Assembly (NCBI GenBank): GCA_002501085.1
Contig: DLRL01000006.1
Span: forward strand, 1 to 18,953
Direction: 5' to 3'
Length of the DNA: 18,953 bases
From: Gemmatimonadales bacterium UBA7889
GTDB taxonomy: Bacteria; Gemmatimonadota; Gemmatimonadetes; Longimicrobiales; Gaopeijiaceae
The position numbers were made by a program, and so were the translations under genes. Positions 14,576 to 18,953 of the stretch are shown one piece after another. The first letter of the stretch is position 1. Each line of letters begins with the position of its first letter. The notes under the pieces are model-generated. The model was not told the DNA's origin. It saw only the letters and a list, made by a program, of their open reading frames with translations, and did no database searches.

Positions 14576-15521
14576 ATGATTGGCGGTTGATTAGTCGCAG
14601 CAGTTCCTCGTTATCTTCGTGTGGTAAAAACGTGTCAAACTCTACGTAATAGCCCTCGGGATCGTAGCCAACGAAAGCGCGGTACCGAGGATTCCCTTCT
14701 TCAATCGATTCGGATCGCATCTCAAGGGATCCGCCGCGGAGGTGCTCGAACCATTCAGCCAACTGGGTCGTCCACAGCGAGATAGTCACTGCCTTTTGTT
14801 CGGTGTAGGAGTGCATTCCCCTAGTCTCATCCACCAAGCCAATAAAGCCGGTCGAGGAAGCCTCATAAATCTTCGCCCAACCTTGGTCGGCGACCATACG
14901 GAGGCCGATCTCGTCTTCCCAGAAGTCTTCCATGCCAGGCAAGTCTCGATAGTACAACCAGAGGATGGTCGCCTTGAAGCCCAAACCAGAGGGAACCTCC
15001 GAATCTATGCTTTGAGCGGGGACGGTCTCCGCTCGTTCAAGCATAGGTAAGAATCGCTCGTTTTCAGAGTGGGGGTTGAAGCGCTCGAATTCCAGATAAT
15101 ACCCCTCAGGATCATACGCGACGAACCCGTCATGGGCGCTATTCTCGGTCGGGTTATACGCGTTCCGCACCTCGACACCCTGTTGGGTAAGGTACTCCCA
15201 CCACTCATCAAGCTGATCGGTCACAAGGGCTAGTGCGACTGTCTTGGGCTCATCGGGCGTATGCATCCCCATCGTTCCATCGACTAACGTCAAGTAGGAA
15301 GTGCCCGCGACCTGAAGGATCTTAGCAAAACCATAATCTGCGGCGAGCTTAAGACCCAAGGTTTTCGTATAGAAATTGGTCGCCGCATCTAGGTCAGCGT
15401 AGTACCAGAACGCATTGCTACCCACAATCTCCAATCGGGTCAGCTCGTCAGAGGTTTCGTTAAGGCTCCCATCACCGCATGCTAGGAGCAAGAGCACAGC
15501 TGAGAGTCGGATGTAGCGCAT
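14574..15521 (-). CDS. Tandem VOC-domain (glyoxalase-like) lipoprotein
   Basis: The start is placed at 15521, where the protein opens MRYIRLSAVLLLLAC, a lipoprotein signal with lipobox LLAC and Cys15. The frame is open for 53 more codons upstream, but these encode His/Ser-rich non-protein-like sequence. The mature 300 residues are two vicinal-oxygen-chelate domains (about 30-150 and 181-300) in near-perfect 150-residue register. WYY-ADL (39-44) matches YYRDL (190-194), GMHTPDEPK matches GMHSYTEQK, and YDPEGYYLEF (136-145) matches YDPEGYYVEF (286-295). The final Glu of each (144, 294) is a usual VOC metal ligand. Such domains act in isomerisation, glutathione transfer, dioxygenation or binding; an anchored periplasmic two-domain form suggests binding or detoxification. 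Divergent from the epimerase gene. Confidence 0.9.
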   Translation of the reverse strand: MRYIRLSAVLLLLACGDGSLNETSDELTRLEIVGSNAFWYYADLDAATNFYTKTLGLKLAADYGFAKILQVAGTSYLTLVDGTMGMHTPDEPKTVALALVTDQLDEWWEYLTQQGVEVRNAYNPTENSAHDGFVAYDPEGYYLEFERFNPHSENERFLPMLERAETVPAQSIDSEVPSGLGFKATILWLYYRDLPGMEDFWEDEIGLRMVADQGWAKIYEASSTGFIGLVDETRGMHSYTEQKAVTISLWTTQLAEWFEHLRGGSLEMRSESIEEGNPRYRAFVGYDPEGYYVEFDTFLPHEDNEELLRLINRQS

Positions 15522-15663
15522 AGGTATAAGATGCGGTGATGCTCGTGAATTTCGCCAGTCGAGGTTCGAAAGATCAGCGTGGGACGCACTATGGGATTGG
15601 TGTTCGGTATCCCGATAGGGTTGATAGTGCTTGTGGTGGGAGGTGGGTTTGGAGACCTCATGT

Positions 15664-15754
15664 AGCGCACCTACCGACACTGTTTTGCGCGTCCGGTGCG
15701 GTGCCCCGGTCTACGTTGCGGTCCTACGGGGTGGGGGAGCAGGTTTAGGGTATG
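15664..15754 (+). repeat. Dispersed leader module, most complete copy
   Basis: Contains block A (GCGCACCTACC, ACACTGTTTTGCGCGTCC), then GGTCTACGTTGCGGTCC, then GGGGTGGGGGAGCAGG and TTTAGGGTATG, ending on the start codon of the Tat epimerase. Unlike the copies at 5402 and 8612, similarity stops at the ATG: the next codons are GATACTGAC. It lies between divergent genes (15522-15751), so it may also carry part of the promoter for the lipoprotein on the other strand. Confidence 0.8.
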
Positions 15755-16909
15755 GATACTGACAGACGTAATTTTCTTAAGAAGACGGCCGTTGCTGGTG
15801 GGGCATTAGCCCTGGGCTTCTCTGCTTGTAGTCCTGCTCGAGAGGAGACGATTACCGGAGGGGAAGGATCTCTGTCACAGGCTGGTCGTTCTCTGAAGAT
15901 CCTGATTTTGGGAGGAACCACCTTCACTGGCCCCCATCATGTGCGCTATGCAATCGAGCGTGGTCACGAAGTCACAATCTTCACGCGAGGCCGAAGCCAG
16001 CCCGGGCTTTTTCAGGACTCGTTTGAACAGGTGGAGCACCTGATTGGTGATCGAGGGGAGGACCTCTCAGCACTGCGGGGACGAAGTTGGGACGCAGTGA
16101 TCGATGCTTCTGGAAGGGACGTGGAGTGGACACGAAATTCGGCAGAACTTCTTCGCGACGCAGCGGGAACATATCTCTATATCTCTTCGACAGGGGTCTA
16201 CTATCCCTACCTGACTACGGAGATCACTGAGGACACGGGCCCGGTACTTGAGGAGTCCTCCACAGGCCGGAGTTCATCCTCCTCGTACGGTGTGATGAAA
16301 GCGCTCTCTGAGATAGAGGTCCATAAAGCTTTCGGGGATCGGGCATGTGTGGTAAGACCCGGGTATATCGTGGGCCCGCTGGACATGACGCATCGTGGTA
16401 CATACTGGCCAGAGCGTTTCCGTCGGGGTGGCGAAGTCCTAGTGCCGGGTAAGAAAGATGATCTGGTTCAACAGATAGATGTGCGGGACCTTACAGAGTG
16501 GATCGTTCATCTCCTGGAGAACCAGATCCACGGGGTATTTAATGCTACCGGTCCGGCTTCACCCCTGACCATGGAAGTGTTCATTGATGGGATGAAGGCT
16601 ATAACTTCTGCTGAAGTGAGTTATACCTGGATCGAGGATTACGAGTTTCTAACTGAGCATAACTTCACTTTTGCGATCCCCTGGATCATGCCGGTGGGAA
16701 ACAACTTTGGATCCCAACGAATTTCTGTGGCTCGAGCCAAGGATGCTGGGCTTACATACCGCTCTATTGCCGTCACGGCACTGGACACTTTGGAGTGGTA
16801 TCACTCAGGTGCTATGACCGATGAACAGCGCGGCGATCCACCAATGCCTGTATCACCAGCCCGCGAAAGCGAGATCCTGAGTGTTTGGAAGGCTCGAGCT
16901 TCTCTATGA
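15752..16909 (+). CDS. Tat-exported NAD-dependent epimerase/dehydratase-like (SDR) protein
   Basis: A 385-residue protein with a twin-arginine leader (DRRNFLKKTAVAGGALALG, Arg5-Arg6) ending in a lipobox-like GFSAC (Cys26), so probably folded in the cytoplasm and anchored outside. Extended SDR fold: dinucleotide motif GGTTFTG (54-60), ISSTGVYY (144-151), catalytic pair YGVMK (Tyr179, Lys183), and a typical epimerase C-terminal half (RPGYIVGPLDMT, QIDVRDLTEWIV). The Tat route fits a protein exported with bound NAD(P). The substrate is probably a sugar nucleotide or related alcohol but cannot be read. Preceded directly by the most complete leader module. Confidence 0.9.
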   Translation: MDTDRRNFLKKTAVAGGALALGFSACSPAREETITGGEGSLSQAGRSLKILILGGTTFTGPHHVRYAIERGHEVTIFTRGRSQPGLFQDSFEQVEHLIGDRGEDLSALRGRSWDAVIDASGRDVEWTRNSAELLRDAAGTYLYISSTGVYYPYLTTEITEDTGPVLEESSTGRSSSSSYGVMKALSEIEVHKAFGDRACVVRPGYIVGPLDMTHRGTYWPERFRRGGEVLVPGKKDDLVQQIDVRDLTEWIVHLLENQIHGVFNATGPASPLTMEVFIDGMKAITSAEVSYTWIEDYEFLTEHNFTFAIPWIMPVGNNFGSQRISVARAKDAGLTYRSIAVTALDTLEWYHSGAMTDEQRGDPPMPVSPARESEILSVWKARASL

Positions 16910-16952
16910 TCCGACTGTTTTAGGCAGAGGGACACCAGCTCGCGATTCAGCG

Positions 16953-17036
16953 GCGCACCACCGCCACTGAAACGTCGGTTTTCTGAAAAAAATTTGGTGA
17001 GTTGTTCCCGGCTACGTTGTGGTCCTGCGAGGTGAG
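16953..17036 (+). repeat. Dispersed leader module, block B subtype
   Basis: GCGCACC, block B (16962-16999), then TTCCCGGCTACGTTGTGGTCC and GAGGTGAG. The segment that normally ends at a start codon is diverged here, and the next gene starts about 90 bases further on. It begins 43 bases after the epimerase stop. The rest of the gap to 17126 shows no recognised element. Confidence 0.65.
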
Positions 17037-17126
17037 GCTGCTCATGCGGCTCATTTAACAGAATGACCTGGTTTAGCCTCTGGAAAATGTGATCAGAAAG
17101 GTCCGCTCTATGAGAGAGTCGATATT

Positions 17127-18092
17127 ATGCTGAAGCTGAGGTTGAAAAGAGCCACTTATTCTGGCTCGCCCCCACACCTGCTTATCTTGCTACCGTTTAT
17201 CATCGGATGTAGCGAATTGCTCAGCCAGGATTCCGAATCCCCCGGCCAGGGTTCCGCCGATCTCTCGGAGTATTTCATCAACCCCGAGATCTGTAAGGAT
17301 GACGTGGGTCCTAATTGTACCCAGCTTCGTTTAGGAGATTCACAACTGACCACCCTGGCTCCAGAACGAGGGAAGCTTTATGCCTGCATGCCAGGGAACC
17401 CAGGGGCACCGGGAAGTGACCGGAGCAAAATCACTTGGATTGATGAGACTAACAGCACATGGAACCTGTTAGTGAAACCCTTTCTTCCAGAGGGGTCGTT
17501 CTCCCCACCTATCGGCACTTCAAGCGTTATAGAATCAGGATCAAATCGCACAATTTCCGGGAATAATTTACCAGTTGACGGTAAGATCGGAGACTGGCCG
17601 ATGACTGATTATCCTGCTCTCACTGCTATCGACAGGAACCCTGGGATTCCAGCTGAAAATAATTTCAGTTTCACTCTTCAGCTTAATCCCACTGAAGCTG
17701 CGACCCCATCTTGTGTCTCTCTTGGTCCAATCGGTATGACACTCAACGGCGTTGTGTTCTATGACGCAGTGGACGGCCGTGGAAACGACGCGCTCGCCCA
17801 CGAGATTGTGGACGTGTATGGTGGACATCCAGCACAGTCAGACTACCACTACCATTTCGTTCCATGGAGACTCGATGGGGTGCCTTCTCTGGAGGATGGA
17901 CATTCAGGATTGGTGGGCTATATCCGTGACGGGTTCGGAATCTACGGATACAAAGGGATCGGTGGGAAAGAGTTGAGTAATGACGATCTAGATGAATGCC
18001 ACGGGCACTCTCATACCCCGATTGGTTATCATTACCATGCCACTATCGAGTATCCTTATACGATAGGTTGCTATCGAGGGACACCGATCTAG
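17127..18092 (+). CDS. YHYH-domain lipoprotein
   Basis: A 321-residue exported protein. The N-terminal hydrophobic stretch ends in a lipobox (FIIGC, Cys28), followed by a Ser/Gly/Asp-rich linker, so it is probably lipid-anchored. The C-terminal half is a YHYH domain with two copies of the motif: DYHYHF (240-243) and GYHYHAT (301-304). Between them lie a conserved-looking GYIRDGFGIYGY (263-274) and a DECHGHSH cluster (289-296). The His/Cys cluster suggests metal binding, but the family has no established activity. Six or more cysteines (56, 64, 87, 196, 291, 315) may form disulfides. The start has only a GAGAG-type weak ribosome site. Confidence 0.88.
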   Translation: MLKLRLKRATYSGSPPHLLILLPFIIGCSELLSQDSESPGQGSADLSEYFINPEICKDDVGPNCTQLRLGDSQLTTLAPERGKLYACMPGNPGAPGSDRSKITWIDETNSTWNLLVKPFLPEGSFSPPIGTSSVIESGSNRTISGNNLPVDGKIGDWPMTDYPALTAIDRNPGIPAENNFSFTLQLNPTEAATPSCVSLGPIGMTLNGVVFYDAVDGRGNDALAHEIVDVYGGHPAQSDYHYHFVPWRLDGVPSLEDGHSGLVGYIRDGFGIYGYKGIGGKELSNDDLDECHGHSHTPIGYHYHATIEYPYTIGCYRGTPI

Positions 18093-18122
18093 AGCATGTG
18101 GCGAATCCGAAGGACTACCTAG

Positions 18123-18156
18123 GAGTCGAACAGCCGACTCTATCTCCATTCGGAGA
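18123..18156 (+). terminator. Two adjacent small hairpins after the YHYH gene
   Basis: GAGTCG/CGACTC (18123-18140) and TCTCC/GGAGA (18143-18156) are back-to-back stem-loops 30 bases after the stop. There is no T-run, so termination is only possible. Otherwise the gap 18093-18242 holds nothing recognised. Confidence 0.2.
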
Positions 18157-18232
18157 CGGTTTGTACGAGTCAGCAGGTGTTGTCACGTCACAAAACACAC
18201 ACCACTGTATTCGTCGATCTTCTCAAAATCAT

Positions 18233-18238
18233 GAGGAA
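18233..18238 (+). promoter_or_regulatory. Ribosome binding site that decides the aldo/keto reductase start
   Basis: GAGGAA lies four bases before the ATG at 18243. The alternative in-frame ATG at 18231 overlaps this site and has no Shine-Dalgarno-like sequence before it. Confidence 0.6.
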
Positions 18239-18242
18239 CAGC

Positions 18243-18953
18243 ATGGTCTCCAGACGTAACTGGCTTCGCATGACCGCCGCGGCCGGCACGGCGCTCACTC
18301 TGAACCCACGCATGCTTGAGGCGCTCCAGACCGGTGCTGTCCGTACACGTGCGATCCCATCAACTGGCGAGCAGGTGCCTATGATCGGACTGGGCGGTCG
18401 GTGGATTTCGATGAATTCGAGTCCGGAAGAACTCGCCGGGCACCGAGCCGTCCTCCATGAACTCGCAAAGGACGCCGAGGCCGCGGGGCGAGTGTTCGAT
18501 AGCGCGGCCGGCTACGGAGGTGGCGGTTCTGAAGAGTACGCAGGCCGCTGGGGGGACGAGGACGGATTTGCCGAAAATATCTTTTGGGCAACCAAGGTCA
18601 ATGTCGCAGGCCGCGGTGGTGGCTCGGTTGACGCGGCCCGCGTCCGAGATCAGATCGAGCGGTCGTTCGAGCGGATGCGAGTTCCAGTGATTGACCTGAA
18701 TCAGGTGCATAACATGGGCGATCCGCCCACGCAGCTCAGCGTACTCCAGGAGTACAAGGAGTCGGGCCGAATTCGCTACACCGGCATGACGACGACGAGC
18801 GCAGGCCAGTACGGAGCGCTCGCGAGGGTTATGCGGGAGTATCCTATCGACTTCATCGGGATCGACTACGCCATTGACAACCGTGAGGCGGAGGAGGAGA
18901 TCCTCCCGTTGGCCCTGGACAGGGGGATCGGCGTCATCGTGTACCTGCCATTC
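18243..18953 (+). CDS. Tat-exported aldo/keto reductase (3' end outside window)
   Basis: The frame is open to the last base; 237 residues are visible. It has a twin-arginine leader (MVSRRNWLRMTAAAGTALTL). The aldo/keto reductase barrel starts near residue 45 (VPMIGLGGRWI). The catalytic tetrad is present: Asp86 in VFDSAAGYG, Tyr91, Lys118 in WATKVN, and His156 in LNQVHNM. RYTGMTTT and the YAIDNREAEEEILPLA segment match the barrel's later strands. Tat export suggests an NADPH-loaded enzyme sent to the periplasm, as in other Tat-linked oxidoreductases of this kind. Substrate unknown. Confidence 0.92.
   Translation, partial: MVSRRNWLRMTAAAGTALTLNPRMLEALQTGAVRTRAIPSTGEQVPMIGLGGRWISMNSSPEELAGHRAVLHELAKDAEAAGRVFDSAAGYGGGGSEEYAGRWGDEDGFAENIFWATKVNVAGRGGGSVDAARVRDQIERSFERMRVPVIDLNQVHNMGDPPTQLSVLQEYKESGRIRYTGMTTTSAGQYGALARVMREYPIDFIGIDYAIDNREAEEEILPLALDRGIGVIVYLPF

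Noticed and set aside
15522..15680. 53-codon N-terminal extension of the VOC lipoprotein
   Set aside because: His/Ser-rich, no family signal, and the internal ATG at 15521 opens a clean lipoprotein signal with LLAC.
17996..18259. 87-codon plus-strand ORF after the YHYH gene
   Set aside because: Starts inside the YHYH gene in another frame and overlaps the aldo/keto reductase start; no domain.

Overview
The window looks like a chromosomal stretch of a Gram-negative environmental bacterium with moderate to high GC. A TonB-dependent outer-membrane receptor, several lipoprotein signal peptides and several twin-arginine (Tat) leaders support this. The mix of secreted S51 peptidase, MBL hydrolase, YHYH protein, Tat epimerase and Tat aldo/keto reductase resembles marine or soil Gemmatimonadota-like genomes, but that phylum call is a guess from gene style, not proof.

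Layout. Positions 1-2109 hold the end of a TonB receptor. Positions 2401-5201 (minus) are a translationally coupled trkA-trkH potassium uptake operon. Positions 5402-9715 carry exported hydrolases: a lipoprotein cyanophycinase-like peptidase, a PETase/dienelactone-hydrolase-like alpha/beta hydrolase and a ComEC-like MBL hydrolase. They are interrupted at 6620-7286 by a strikingly AT-rich minus-strand pair (small membrane protein plus XRE regulator) with a large palindrome in front. Positions 9885-14529 are a GC-rich metabolic cluster: an AGCS Na+/amino-acid symporter divergent from a tight three-gene operon (AroM-like, allantoinase/hydantoinase-like, DapA-like). Positions 14574-18092 hold a tandem-VOC lipoprotein (minus), a Tat/lipoprotein epimerase and a YHYH-domain lipoprotein. 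The window ends inside a Tat-exported aldo/keto reductase.

The most unusual signal is non-coding. A dispersed repeat module recurs in the intergenic regions (about 2161, 5317, 6578/7456, 8553, 15664 and 16953). In its complete form it ends exactly at the start codon of the next gene. In two or three copies the similarity continues into the coding sequence as the same signal-peptide start (MKKTLLF), although the proteins that follow are unrelated. This looks like a dispersed leader plus secretion-signal cassette. The AT-rich XRE/membrane pair lies between what look like the left and right halves of one such module, bracketed by short direct repeats. The next gene is preceded by a 30-codon upstream ORF that appears to be the relic of the module's own signal-peptide start.

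How the genes may work together: most products are predicted to be outer-membrane, periplasmic or lipid-anchored, suggesting a scavenging life style (polymer and ester hydrolysis, TonB uptake). The AGCS/AroM/amidohydrolase/DapA cluster reads as a self-contained catabolic unit for a small nitrogenous, probably cyclic-amide, compound. No rRNA, tRNA, CRISPR array, transposase or phage gene was seen.
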